A stretch of 33,998 nt of DNA from Chitinophagaceae bacterium (GCA_947455215.1 CANGNA010000049.1:1-33998); one strand, 5' to 3'. Positions 7,620 through 16,492 are shown, numbered from the stretch's first letter. Notes: generated from the letters alone by a model not told the origin. Made by a program: numbers and translations.

Positions 7620-8279
7620 ATGTCCATTATCGCTATCATTGATGACAATAAAGATCAAAGTACCACATTAAAGCGTACTTTAAATATTTATCTAAAGAGA
7701 CAGTCTACAAATCTGACCGTTATTGATCAGACTCCATTCAAGAATGTGGAAGATTACTTTCCATTCTTTGCGGCTAACGATGTAAGTGCCATAATTTTAG
7801 ACGAAAGGCTGAACGATGTTGCAGTTGACGGCGAGCCGGTCGATTATAAGGGCAATCAACTTGTAGAAATTCTGCGGGAGAGACTTAAAGACTTTCCTAT
7901 TTACATGATTACTGCACATGCAGGAGACGCGGAATTAAGAGAAAAAGAGAACCAATTCGAAATGGTAATAAATCGACTCGATATCACGTCCAACCAAACT
8001 ATGGCCGCTAATTTTGTAAGTCGATTAGCAAGGTCAGCACAGCGTTATATAGATGCTAATAAGGATGAATTAAAAGAGTTTACAGAACTTTCTTTGAAAG
8101 CGGCAAATGGTGAAGCTTCGCCGGAAAATGTTGAAAGATTAAAAGCCCTGCAAACTGTATTAGAATTACCTATTTCAAATTTTGATGATAGAAAAATTTG
8201 GCTTGATAGATACGAAAACGAACTAAAGTACCTTGAAGAGTTAAAGAATAAAATTCAAAATAAGCTTAAGGCAAAATGA
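7620..8279 (+). CDS. Receiver-domain (response-regulator-like) protein without DNA-binding domain
   Basis: A 219-residue protein whose first ~125 residues form a CheY-like receiver. Visible are the acidic pair D8/D9 (IIDDNKDQ), the likely phosphoacceptor D61 in IILDERL, and T98 in IYMITAH. The Lys normally found after strand 5 is not evident; the sequence there is MVINRLD, so signalling chemistry may be altered. Residues 130-219 are helical and charged, with no helix-turn-helix or enzymatic domain, so the output is probably protein contact. The gene lies six bases behind the kinase-like gene and its stop overlaps the HNH gene start by four bases (ATGA). The arrangement suggests it links the ATPase/kinase to the nuclease or methyltransferase. 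Confidence 0.85.
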   Translation: MSIIAIIDDNKDQSTTLKRTLNIYLKRQSTNLTVIDQTPFKNVEDYFPFFAANDVSAIILDERLNDVAVDGEPVDYKGNQLVEILRERLKDFPIYMITAHAGDAELREKENQFEMVINRLDITSNQTMAANFVSRLARSAQRYIDANKDELKEFTELSLKAANGEASPENVERLKALQTVLELPISNFDDRKIWLDRYENELKYLEELKNKIQNKLKAK

Positions 8280-8899
8280 ATTGGAAAAAAGTCGTAAAGG
8301 ATAAGAAAAAACAGCCTACAACGGGAGAATATGGCGACTGGAAGGAGCAAATAGCAGCCGAATGCTACTATCAATGTGTGTATTGCTCAATACATGAAAA
8401 TCCATGGGGAGGTATAGATCATTATCACGTTGAACACTATCGGCCGAAAGGACTGAAAAAGTTTGCACATTTGAAAAATGACATACTAAATCTATTCTAT
8501 GCTTGCCCAGTATGTAATCGATTTAAAAGTGATGATTGGCCAGCGGATTGTCCCAACGATTTTAGTATCGCGTCATATCCAGACCCCAGCGAGGTAGACT
8601 ACTCGGAGCTGATTGATTTTAATGACGTAGATTATACCATTGTCGGTAAGTTTCCCGCGAGTCGCTATATGATTGAACGTCTATATTTGAACCGGCCGCA
8701 ACTCATTTATGAAAGACGTGAGGAAATACTAAAAAGTGCAGGTAGACGACTGATGGATGATATTATGTCTTTAGTATTTCAATTGAACGAAAATGAATAT
8801 TATCAGCATGCGTTGGCAGCCCAACAGCGCATTATCAAACTTTATCACGATCGTGAAAAAGTAAGACCTTATAAGTTAGCAGAGATCAGAAGACCGTGA
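8276..8899 (+). CDS. HNH endonuclease, PtuB/TIGR02646-like
   Basis: A 207-residue nuclease candidate. Two zinc-binding pairs, CVYC (C34, C37) and CPVCN (C77, C80), flank the core HVEHYRPK (51-58) with metal-site His54. N81 and K84 after the second pair complete the ACPVCN..K signature. This is the layout of the HNH nucleases found in Septu (PtuB), some retron systems and the TIGR02646 family, which cut DNA or RNA during anti-phage defence. No separate specificity domain is visible, so target choice probably depends on partners. It overlaps the receiver gene by four bases and the methyltransferase gene by four bases (GTGA), implying coupled translation and a fixed stoichiometry. Confidence 0.88.
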   Translation: MNWKKVVKDKKKQPTTGEYGDWKEQIAAECYYQCVYCSIHENPWGGIDHYHVEHYRPKGLKKFAHLKNDILNLFYACPVCNRFKSDDWPADCPNDFSIASYPDPSEVDYSELIDFNDVDYTIVGKFPASRYMIERLYLNRPQLIYERREEILKSAGRRLMDDIMSLVFQLNENEYYQHALAAQQRIIKLYHDREKVRPYKLAEIRRP

Positions 8900-10518
8900 A
8901 GAATAGAAAAAATACAGGATCATACTACACCCCAGATTTTTTATCTGAGTTTATGCTTGACTATGTTTGTCAACATTTCAATAGCAGTACCTATTTATCA
9001 ATACTTGAGCCGAGCGCAGGCGACGGAAGCTTTGTTAGAGCTTTTGCTAAAACCCGCTTTCCAGAATGCATTAGGAAATTTTCGCTTACCGCTATTGACA
9101 AAGTTCCAAGCGAATTGGAGAAAGCACAAAATGTTGCATTAACAAATAAAAAGCAAGCAACTAATTACTCATTTATCTCGGACGACTTCCTAAAATATCA
9201 AGATAATTTGAAGCGTAAGTTTCATCTTATTGTTGGTAACCCACCATACATAAAAAAGCAACTCCTAAGCAAATATCAAATAGATAAGTGTCAACAGATA
9301 TTCCATGAAAATGGGCTTTCCCAAAATAAAATTAAAAATATTTGGACGGCGTTTCTAGTTTCGAGCTGTCAACTGTTAGCGGAAAATGGCGTCTTGGCAT
9401 TCGTGTTGCCAGCTGAGTTACTCCAAGTAAAATTCTCGCAAGAACTGCGAGAATATCTGCGCAAGAATTTTTCTAGAACTGAAATTTTCACTTTTGATGA
9501 ATTATTATTTGACTGCAAAGGTCAAGATACTGTAATACTGGTCGCGTTCAAAACTCACACTCACGCGGGCCAATTCTACACTCACATTACGAATACCGAA
9601 CAATTATTAACTAAGAATTTTACGCTAACAGAAAATGAAGCTTTATCATTAACTGGCATAAAATGGACGCATCATAGTTTAACATCAGGCGAGCTGTTGT
9701 TTATTCATGAGTTAGGTGAACGATTGAACAATGTAGGATATTACTGTGATTCGAAACCGGGAATAGTGACAGCTGCTAATAATTTTTTTATTGTAAATAG
9801 CGATACTCAAACTATAAATGGTTTGGAAGCTTATTGCATACCTATAATACAAAAGGGCAGTTTTGTTAATGGAAGTGTCGTTTTCAAAAAAAGGGACTAC
9901 AACGAATTGGTTATAGAAAGAAAACCAACAAAGTTGCTCTCTTTTGATAATTCACCGATGAGAAATTTACCTAACAGTGTTAGACAATATTTAATTTCCG
10001 GTAGAAATGAAAAACTACATCTAAGACATAAATGCCGAAAAAGGAAAAATTGGCATGTCATTCCTAATATTTCTGAAATCCCGCAGGGCTTTTTCTTTAA
10101 AAGATGCCATCACTATCCTAAACTATTAAAGAATGACGCAAAAGTTTTTGTAACCGACTCAGCCTACAAAATTAAAATGAAAGATAAATATAACATTAAT
10201 GGGCTTGTCTATTCGTTTTATAATTCATTAACGCTTGCATTTGCTGAATTAAAAGGTAGATATTATGGAGGAGGTGTATTAGAATTAACTCCACTAGAAT
10301 TCAAGTCGTTACCTATTCCCTATGTAGATATAAATGCAAAAGAGTTTAACGATTTTGCTAAATCCTTTGAAAACAAAAATAACATTGAAGAAATTCTCAA
10401 CCTAAATGATTTCAACATTTTAAATAGTGTGTTAGGACTTAGCCAAAATGAGATTCAACGAGTCAATTCGATTTACAGAAAATTGATAACAAAACGATTT
10501 AGAATAAAGGAGAATTAA
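8896..10518 (+). CDS. Eco57I-class N6-adenine DNA methyltransferase
   Basis: A 540-residue class I methyltransferase that should transfer a methyl group from S-adenosylmethionine to adenine N6 in DNA. The N terminus TGSYYTPDFLSEFM is typical of the Eco57I/TaqI group. Motif I is EPSAGDGSF (38-46) and catalytic motif IV is NPPY (115-118). The C-terminal half contains the target-recognition-like GGGVLELTPLEFKSLPIP. There is no nuclease or helicase motif in this chain, unlike type IIG or PglX-like fusions. Translation starts at a GTG that overlaps the stop of the HNH gene. It probably marks self DNA so that the neighbouring HNH nuclease spares it; this role is inferred. Target sequence cannot be read from the protein. 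Confidence 0.92.
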   Translation: MKNRKNTGSYYTPDFLSEFMLDYVCQHFNSSTYLSILEPSAGDGSFVRAFAKTRFPECIRKFSLTAIDKVPSELEKAQNVALTNKKQATNYSFISDDFLKYQDNLKRKFHLIVGNPPYIKKQLLSKYQIDKCQQIFHENGLSQNKIKNIWTAFLVSSCQLLAENGVLAFVLPAELLQVKFSQELREYLRKNFSRTEIFTFDELLFDCKGQDTVILVAFKTHTHAGQFYTHITNTEQLLTKNFTLTENEALSLTGIKWTHHSLTSGELLFIHELGERLNNVGYYCDSKPGIVTAANNFFIVNSDTQTINGLEAYCIPIIQKGSFVNGSVVFKKRDYNELVIERKPTKLLSFDNSPMRNLPNSVRQYLISGRNEKLHLRHKCRKRKNWHVIPNISEIPQGFFFKRCHHYPKLLKNDAKVFVTDSAYKIKMKDKYNINGLVYSFYNSLTLAFAELKGRYYGGGVLELTPLEFKSLPIPYVDINAKEFNDFAKSFENKNNIEEILNLNDFNILNSVLGLSQNEIQRVNSIYRKLITKRFRIKEN

Positions 10519-10661
10519 ATATTTAGGAAAAGTCATATTTGAAACTTACTAGTTATTGGCACACAGTAGATAATAATCACATTTCTTCACATTGGCAATT
10601 TCCGGCGGTCTTAGGCAATCCACCCAATATGGCGTAAATTTATAGTTCAGAAAACACTGTT

Positions 10662-11588
10662 ATGAATATCAAATCAAAACCGGTCATATATTTCCTCAGC
10701 GGCGTGGCTATCACCGCTGCCGTGGTTGCCGGTATTGCATCGCGTAAAATAGAACCTTCGGCTACCAATGTAGAGGTAAGCAAGGAGGGCCGCCCGCAAT
10801 ATAAATGGTTTGCCCCCGAGGTACCTGCCAGCCTCGACTTTGCCGGCGAACCCACCCCGCTCGACCGCTGGGACATCAAAGAAAAGCTGGAAAGAGAGCT
10901 CATTATCAATTACTATATACACGGCAACCAGCTATATATCTTAAAGCTGAGTGGCCGCTATATGCCGCTGATAGAGGAACGCCTGAAAGCCAATGGCGTA
11001 CCCGACGATTTTAAATATGTATGCGTAGCCGAAAGCTCGCTACAGCAAAATGCGCTGTCGGGCGTGGGCGCGGCCAGCTTCTGGCAGTTCATGAAGGACA
11101 CCGGTCCGCGTTACGGTCTGGAGATCAGCGATGAAGTGGACGAACGCTTTAATGTAGGCAAGGCTACCGATGCCGCCTGCAAATATTTCAAAGAGGCACA
11201 CGATAAGTTCGGCACCTGGACGGCAGCTGCCGCATCGTATAACTGCGGCATGGGTGGCTACAACGGCCAGGCCGAGTTCCAGGGCTCTACCAATTATTAC
11301 GATCTCATCTTCCCCGACGAGACCAACCGATATGTATATCGCATACTGGCGCTCAAGTACCTGTTGTCTAACCCACTGTATGCCGGCAATATCGTTCCGC
11401 CATCAGAGATGTACAAACCATTGAAGGGCAAAGATGTAGAAGTGAGCAACACCATCAACGATCTGTCAGTATGGGCCAAAGACAACGGCACCACCTACAA
11501 GATGCTGAAGATATACAATCCATGGCTGCGCGCGCACAAGCTCACTGTAAAGCCGGGCAAGAAATATATCATCCAGCTACCTGCTTAA
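10662..11588 (+). CDS. Lytic transglycosylase, SLT/MltD-like
   Basis: A 308-residue cell-wall enzyme that cleaves the MurNAc-GlcNAc bond of peptidoglycan with formation of the 1,6-anhydro product. An N-terminal signal anchor (about residues 8-27) exports it to the periplasm. The GH23 core shows VCVAESSLQQNALSGVGAAS with catalytic Glu124, followed by WQFM and AAASYNCGMGG. The last 50 residues (NDLSVWAKDNGTTYKMLKIYNPW...YIIQLP) resemble a diverged LysM. The gene starts just outside the A+T-rich operon and has the G+C-richer composition of the chromosome. It precedes a penicillin-acylase-type gene by 33 bases, so the two may be co-transcribed. The specific member (MltD-like or other) is uncertain. 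Confidence 0.9.
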   Translation: MNIKSKPVIYFLSGVAITAAVVAGIASRKIEPSATNVEVSKEGRPQYKWFAPEVPASLDFAGEPTPLDRWDIKEKLERELIINYYIHGNQLYILKLSGRYMPLIEERLKANGVPDDFKYVCVAESSLQQNALSGVGAASFWQFMKDTGPRYGLEISDEVDERFNVGKATDAACKYFKEAHDKFGTWTAAAASYNCGMGGYNGQAEFQGSTNYYDLIFPDETNRYVYRILALKYLLSNPLYAGNIVPPSEMYKPLKGKDVEVSNTINDLSVWAKDNGTTYKMLKIYNPWLRAHKLTVKPGKKYIIQLPA

Positions 11589-11621
11589 CCATTTGAAGAT
11601 CATAACCATTAGCTACTGCCA

Positions 11622-14018
11622 ATGCGTGTAATACTGGCCATTATAGTGATAACTGCCACCGCGGGGTTGGTGTACACCCTCGACAGGCCGATAGGCAGCC
11701 TGCCCGCTATAGGCAGGTTGATAGACCCTGTGAACGGCTGCTGGGCCAATGCCGAGCCCGTGAACAAAGACTTTTCGGCCGACCTGAAACTGCCCGATGT
11801 AAAACAGGCCACCACCGTGTGGCTGGACAACCGCCTGGTGCCTCACATACATGCCGATAACGACCACGACATTTATTATGCCGAGGGCTACCTGCATGCT
11901 ATGTTCCGCCTGTGGCAGATGGATATGGAGACGCGCGCCGCCGGTGGCCGCGTGAGCGAGGTGATAGGCAAGAAGGGCTTCGACTACGACCGCAAACAGC
12001 GCCGCAAAGGCATGGTATATGCCGCCGAGAACTCGCTGAAAGCCATGGAGGCCGAGCCACGCACCAGGGTGATGCTGGACGCCTATCGCGATGGCATCAA
12101 CACGTATATCAAACAACTGAAGTATAAGGACTATCCGCTGGAATACAAGATGATGGGCTTTGCCCCCGAACCGTGGACCAACCTGAAGAGCGCCCTGCTG
12201 CTGAAGTATATGGCCGACGACCTGACCGGCAACCCCAACGATATACCGGCCACTTACCTGCGCGAGATGCTGAGCCCCGCTATGCTGCAACTGCTGTACC
12301 CCGATAAGATAACAGGGTCGGCCACGGTGATACCGGAAAGCACCAGATTCTCGACTGCAGGCATGCGCACACCTCCGATACCGCAAGACACCTTGTTTCC
12401 CCGCTTTAACAAGGCCGACTTTACAGAGGCTAAGGAAGATGGTATAGGCAGTAACAACTGGGCCATATCGGGCAGCCGTACACAAAGCGGTGCCGCCATA
12501 TTGTGCAACGATCCTCACCTGGGCCTGCACATGCCATCGCTGTGGTTCGAGATACAGCTGCAATGCCCCGGCATGAATGTGTATGGCGCATCGCTGCCCG
12601 GCGCACCGGGTGTTATCATCGGCTTCAACGACAATGTATCGTGGGGCTTTACCAACAACTACCGCGATGTAAAGGACTTTTACCTCATCAAACAAGTAGA
12701 AGGTGATGGCAATAAATACTGGATGGATGGCAAACAACTGGACTATACCCAGCGCCTGGAGACCATCGTTATAAAAGGCGATCTTACCTATGTAGATACC
12801 GTAAAATATACCGTACATGGCCCGGTAGCCTACGATAAGAACAACCCGGCCGATGGCGGGCTGCAGAAGCCGCTGGCCATATGCTGGATGGCACACAGAG
12901 CCACTAACGAACTGCTGGCCGTGTACCTGATGAACCGCGCCACCAACTACGCCAGCTGGGTAGAAGGCACTTACAACTTCCAGTGCCCGGCACAGAACAT
13001 GGCCTATGCCGACCGCGAAGGGAATATAGCCATATGGGGGCAGGGACAGTTTGTGAACAAATGGAAGGGCCAGGGCGAATACATCATGGACGGATCGAGG
13101 TCGGCAACGCAATGGGGCGACCTGATACCGATGGCCGACAACCCCCACGTGCTGAACCCGGAGCAGGGTTTTGTAGCATCGGCCAACCAATGTGTTACCG
13201 GTGCAGCCTACCCTTACTGGTACAATGGTGACTTTGTGGAGTTGAGGGCGTGGCGCATCAACCATGTACTCTCCGGCCTGCAAAAGGCTACCATCAACGA
13301 TATGTTCGCCCTGCAGAACGACACCTATTCTGAACTGGCAGCAGGTGTGCTGCCGCTGATGCTGAAGAACCTGCCCAACGACTTTACCGGCCGTGAAAAA
13401 GCCTATCTGGATGGCCTGCGCAAGTGGAACTACAGGCTGGAAGCCGAAAGCAAGGACGCCACAGTATTCCAGGTGTGGTGGTCGGCACTGTATAAACGTA
13501 TATGGAGCGGCATGGGCTATATACCGCAGAACTACAAGCCGCTGCCGGAGCGCACCATGCAACTGCTTCAGCAGGCCGATTCCGGCAAAACAACACTGGA
13601 GCAGCTAAGCCACCTGAATGTACTGGTAAAGCTAAGCTATAAAGACGCCATGGACAGCCTGAAGAAGACCGAGAAGAACGGGCTGGAATGGTACAAAGCC
13701 AAGAACACAACCGTAAAGCACCTCACCAAGTTACCCGCCTTTAGCTACGGCAACCTGAAGATAGGCGGCTGGGGCAATACCGTAAATGCCGCCAAGAGTG
13801 ACCACGGCCCATCGTGGCGCATGGTGGTGCAGATGGGCAAGGAGATAGAAGCCTACGGCATATACCCGGGCGGGCAATCGGGCAACCCGGGCAGCAAATA
13901 CTACGGTTCCTTCATCCCCAACTGGGCAGAAGGCAAGTACAACAAACTGCTGTTCCTGCCCAACAACAAACAACAGCAAGACAGCACACTTAAATATACC
14001 ATTACCATACACCAATAA
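11622..14018 (+). CDS. Penicillin acylase family Ntn hydrolase
   Basis: A 798-residue precursor of the N-terminal-nucleophile hydrolases that cleave amide bonds (penicillins, acyl-homoserine lactones or similar). A hydrophobic export segment covers residues 1-20. The alpha region contains HIHADNDHDIYYAEGYLHA and RLWQMDM, conserved in the family. The autoprocessing junction is GSNNWAISG, with Ser277 as the new N-terminal nucleophile of the beta subunit. Further family marks are NDPHLGLHMPS, GFNDNVSWGFTN and the C-terminal GGQSGNPGS. The length agrees with periplasmic members. The stop is three bases before the next gene, so they form an operon. Natural substrate is unknown; penicillin cleavage should not be assumed. 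Confidence 0.93.
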   Translation: MRVILAIIVITATAGLVYTLDRPIGSLPAIGRLIDPVNGCWANAEPVNKDFSADLKLPDVKQATTVWLDNRLVPHIHADNDHDIYYAEGYLHAMFRLWQMDMETRAAGGRVSEVIGKKGFDYDRKQRRKGMVYAAENSLKAMEAEPRTRVMLDAYRDGINTYIKQLKYKDYPLEYKMMGFAPEPWTNLKSALLLKYMADDLTGNPNDIPATYLREMLSPAMLQLLYPDKITGSATVIPESTRFSTAGMRTPPIPQDTLFPRFNKADFTEAKEDGIGSNNWAISGSRTQSGAAILCNDPHLGLHMPSLWFEIQLQCPGMNVYGASLPGAPGVIIGFNDNVSWGFTNNYRDVKDFYLIKQVEGDGNKYWMDGKQLDYTQRLETIVIKGDLTYVDTVKYTVHGPVAYDKNNPADGGLQKPLAICWMAHRATNELLAVYLMNRATNYASWVEGTYNFQCPAQNMAYADREGNIAIWGQGQFVNKWKGQGEYIMDGSRSATQWGDLIPMADNPHVLNPEQGFVASANQCVTGAAYPYWYNGDFVELRAWRINHVLSGLQKATINDMFALQNDTYSELAAGVLPLMLKNLPNDFTGREKAYLDGLRKWNYRLEAESKDATVFQVWWSALYKRIWSGMGYIPQNYKPLPERTMQLLQQADSGKTTLEQLSHLNVLVKLSYKDAMDSLKKTEKNGLEWYKAKNTTVKHLTKLPAFSYGNLKIGGWGNTVNAAKSDHGPSWRMVVQMGKEIEAYGIYPGGQSGNPGSKYYGSFIPNWAEGKYNKLLFLPNNKQQQDSTLKYTITIHQ

Positions 14019-14021
14019 CAG

Positions 14022-14366
14022 ATGAAAGTAATAGCCGGTATCATATCAATAGCCATACTAAGCGCCATTGCCGAGCAGTTCCTGCCATGGTGGATGATCG
14101 CCGTTATCCCGTTTGTTACGGGTATAGTGATGCACAGCAATGGCAAGCGCTCGTTCCTGGCCGGGTTTGTAGGTATAGCCATTTTCTGGCTGGTAGCCGC
14201 CCTGATGAAAGACCTGCCCAACGAACATATACTATCGGGCCGCATGGCCAGCGTGTTTGGCCTGCCCAACTACGGGCTGTTCCTGTGCGTGGTGGTGCTT
14301 GTAGGCGGCCTTATCGGCGGCCTGTCGGCCTGGGCCGGTGGTTTGCTAAGGGAGGAGAAGGTTTAA
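14022..14366 (+). CDS. Small integral membrane protein
   Basis: A 114-residue protein with four hydrophobic segments (about residues 4-20, 22-40, 45-62 and 83-106) and short charged loops. It starts three bases after the acylase stop and so is almost certainly co-transcribed with it. I do not recognise a named family. The last segment is glycine-rich and the tail LLREEKV is probably cytoplasmic. The pairing with an exported hydrolase hints at a cell-envelope role, but nothing more specific can be supported. Confidence 0.75.
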   Translation: MKVIAGIISIAILSAIAEQFLPWWMIAVIPFVTGIVMHSNGKRSFLAGFVGIAIFWLVAALMKDLPNEHILSGRMASVFGLPNYGLFLCVVVLVGGLIGGLSAWAGGLLREEKV

Positions 14367-14410
14367 CGTTTGACAGAAGAACACCTTTTGGAAGAATCTA
14401 AAACAATAGC

Positions 14411-14418
14411 TAACTTTG
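14411..14418 (+). promoter_or_regulatory. Complete -33/-7 promoter for the 66-residue gene
   Basis: TAACTTTG (14411-14418) matches TAnnTTTG, with TTTG at 14387-14390 and a spacer of 20 bases. It ends four bases before the ATG at 14423, so the transcript would be essentially leaderless. Confidence 0.7.
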
Positions 14419-14422
14419 ATAT

Positions 14423-14623
14423 ATGACTGTAAAGGTTCAGGATATTAGCCAGGAGGAAGTGTTAGCACATAAGCTTGCATTAGTGGGGCGCATATTACAG
14501 ATGGGTTTTGAACAAGCAACCAAACATATGTATGGCCACGACCTCGCATACATGAAAGAAATTGAGTTTGAAGATCCCCGCAAAGTAATGAACGATCTGC
14601 ACGATGAGTTAGTAAGCCTATAG
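14423..14623 (+). CDS. Small hypothetical protein
   Basis: A 66-residue, mostly helical, acidic cytoplasmic protein (MTVKVQDISQEEVLAHKLAL...DLHDELVSL). I do not recognise its family. A well-formed promoter four bases before the start supports expression. The stop overlaps by six bases the 3' end of the gene on the opposite strand, so the two genes are packed tail to tail with no terminator between them. Confidence 0.65.
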   Translation: MTVKVQDISQEEVLAHKLALVGRILQMGFEQATKHMYGHDLAYMKEIEFEDPRKVMNDLHDELVSL

Positions 14624-15232
14624 TTGCTTATCGATGTAGGTCTGTAATATCTTTCTATTTACCGAGTTTTCGGCCAAGTCGAAATAGCCGTACCAGGGGT
14701 ATCCATTTTCTTTCCAAAATTTGCTCCCATCTTCTGTTGACACAAGTTGATTGATTGTTTGTTCTATTCTACCATGTTTTGCAAGTAACTTTCTAAAACT
14801 GTCAATTTCAAATTCCTCCATTGAAAATCCTAATTTGGCGAACGTCAAATAACCGTTCCATTTATCGATCGTATCATAACGTCCTATAGCCAACACCTTT
14901 ATAAGTTTGAAACCGGCATTCGTGGCAGCATCTACCTGGGCATTTACTATACCGGAACCTAATCCGGTTCTCTTCCTATTCACACGGAAAAGCTCATTCC
15001 TTATCGATTTTTCCTCAAAATTTATTTGTCTCCTGATTTGGAAATCTACACACTTTACAGCGACAATAACTGCCGGGTATATCCCCGAAATAGTAACTAC
15101 CCTATTAGAATTTCTGACATAATCAGCACCGGTAAAACTTACTAATTCACCTTCAGTATAACCAGTGAGGTAATGGCAATCATACTCTTCAATATTCTTC
15201 CCGTTGTTTTCAGGCTTGTAGATCAAGTTCAT
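14618..15232 (-). CDS. Hypothetical protein, GNAT-like core
   Basis: A 204-residue protein without signal peptide. The central part RKRTGLGSGIVNAQVDAATNAGFKLIKVLA resembles motif A of GNAT N-acetyltransferases (R-x-x-G-L/x-G followed by a helix and strand), and the next segment WNGYLTFAKLGF resembles the GNAT motif B region where a large aromatic-Gly-Phe ends the fold. The first 90 residues contain repeated beta strands that fit the other half of a GNAT domain. The gene is somewhat more A+T-rich than its neighbours. It converges on the 66-residue gene with a six-base overlap. Acetyltransferase activity is an inference from pattern only. Confidence 0.6.
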   Translation of the reverse strand: MNLIYKPENNGKNIEEYDCHYLTGYTEGELVSFTGADYVRNSNRVVTISGIYPAVIVAVKCVDFQIRRQINFEEKSIRNELFRVNRKRTGLGSGIVNAQVDAATNAGFKLIKVLAIGRYDTIDKWNGYLTFAKLGFSMEEFEIDSFRKLLAKHGRIEQTINQLVSTEDGSKFWKENGYPWYGYFDLAENSVNRKILQTYIDKQL

Positions 15233-15404
15233 AAGTCAAAGTAAAAGTATATAGTTATTCATTGGGAAAAAGTGGGCACACCTATTTTTAAAGATACGAC
15301 TGCTAAACTACAATGATGGCTACTTGACAAACCCTCGAATTACCCACTGCTGAGACCAAGCGATAAACCAACAGGCCAATTTTAATTCCCGTCATTTAAA
15401 ACGG

Positions 15405-15412
15405 TATCTTTG
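15405..15412 (+). promoter_or_regulatory. -7 box of the CDF transporter gene
   Basis: TATCTTTG matches TAnnTTTG. It overlaps a possible TTG start at 15410, so that start cannot be used from this promoter and translation must begin at the ATG at 15425. Confidence 0.65.
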
Positions 15413-15424
15413 CGCCTCCTTTAC

Positions 15425-16423
15425 ATGAAGAGATCCATAAGAATACAACGGTTGATAGCAGCGCTGGGCATTGTGCTGTTCCTGGGCAAGATGCTGGCAT
15501 GGTATCTCACGGGTTCTGTAACCGTGCTTACGGACGCGCTGGAAGGCATTGTGAATGTGGTTGCCGGATTGATGGGCCTGTATAGCATAGCGCTGGCCGC
15601 TAAACCCCGCGACCCCAACCATCCGCTGGGCCACGGCAAGGCAGAGTTCATATCATCGGCAGTAGAGGGTACGCTGATAACGATAGCGGGCTTCTTCATC
15701 ATATACGAGGCGATAGAACATCTGATAGTGCCACACCAGCTGGAGAAGCTGGACATAGGTCTGCTGATCGTAGCTGCATCGGGACTGGTGAATTACCTGA
15801 TGGGCGTATACGCAGCTAAGCAAGGCGAGAAGGAAGGCTCTATGGTGCTGGTATCGGCGGGCAAGCACCTGGTGACCGATGCTTATTCTGGCATAGCCAT
15901 CATTATAGGCCTTACGCTGTTGCTGCTAACAAAAAACAGATACCTGTGGCTGGATAGCGCAGTGGCGCTGTGCTTTGCCATCATCATCGTGATAACAGGC
16001 TACAGGGTGGTGCGCAGGTCGATATCGGGCATAATGGACGAGACCGACATGGGGCAACTGCAAAAGGTGATAGACGTACTACAAGCCAACCGCCGGCCCG
16101 CATGGGTAGATATGCACCACCTGCGCGTGCTGAACCACAGCGGCCGCATGCATGTGGATGCCCACCTTACAGTGCCCAACTACTATACAGTGCAGGAGGC
16201 CGGCAGCGAGATAAAGCAGATAGACAGCCTGGTAAAGGAGCACTTTGGCCAGGATGTAGAGGTGTTCATACAGACCGAGGGCTGCAACCCAGCACAATGC
16301 CATGTATGTGGTATGGAGCACTGCCCCATCCGCGCCCATGCCTTTGCACACGAGGAGCAATGGACACTGGAGAATATATGGCGCGAACACCGGCATGGCC
16401 ACGACCACACCCACGCCGCATGA
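15425..16423 (+). CDS. Cation diffusion facilitator metal exporter with Cys/His-rich tail
   Basis: A 332-residue inner-membrane transporter of the CDF family, which exports divalent cations such as zinc, iron or manganese in exchange for protons. About six transmembrane helices occupy residues 5-195. Metal-site residues appear in helix 2 (LTDALEG) and helix 5 (HLVTDAYSG), and the loop HPLGHGKAEFISS is typical. The cytoplasmic C-terminal ferredoxin-like domain carries MHVDAHLTVP. The tail adds CNPAQCHVCGMEHCPIRAHAF and a final HRHGHDHTH, an extra metal-binding segment. The ATG at 15425 is preferred because an in-frame TTG at 15410 lies inside the promoter box. Metal specificity cannot be settled by eye. 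Confidence 0.9.
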   Translation: MKRSIRIQRLIAALGIVLFLGKMLAWYLTGSVTVLTDALEGIVNVVAGLMGLYSIALAAKPRDPNHPLGHGKAEFISSAVEGTLITIAGFFIIYEAIEHLIVPHQLEKLDIGLLIVAASGLVNYLMGVYAAKQGEKEGSMVLVSAGKHLVTDAYSGIAIIIGLTLLLLTKNRYLWLDSAVALCFAIIIVITGYRVVRRSISGIMDETDMGQLQKVIDVLQANRRPAWVDMHHLRVLNHSGRMHVDAHLTVPNYYTVQEAGSEIKQIDSLVKEHFGQDVEVFIQTEGCNPAQCHVCGMEHCPIRAHAFAHEEQWTLENIWREHRHGHDHTHAA

Positions 16424-16492
16424 AACATACGACCCAGAAATAATTGAAATAAAAATCTGAGTGGAAGTTTACTTTTTATTCAGGTAAATACT

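Noticed and set aside
4770-10661. Direct repeats that could mark integration ends of the A+T-rich operon
   Set aside because: Only trivial 7-8 base matches (such as GGCAATTT near 4862 and 10598) were found, with no integrase, transposase or tRNA at the edges.
11613-13562. 649-codon open frame on the minus strand opposite the penicillin acylase gene
   Set aside because: It is a shadow of a G+C-richer gene; the plus-strand frame has all the family motifs and the minus-strand product has none.
15410-15424. TTG start for the CDF transporter
   Set aside because: It overlaps the TATCTTTG promoter box, so it would not be present in the mRNA.
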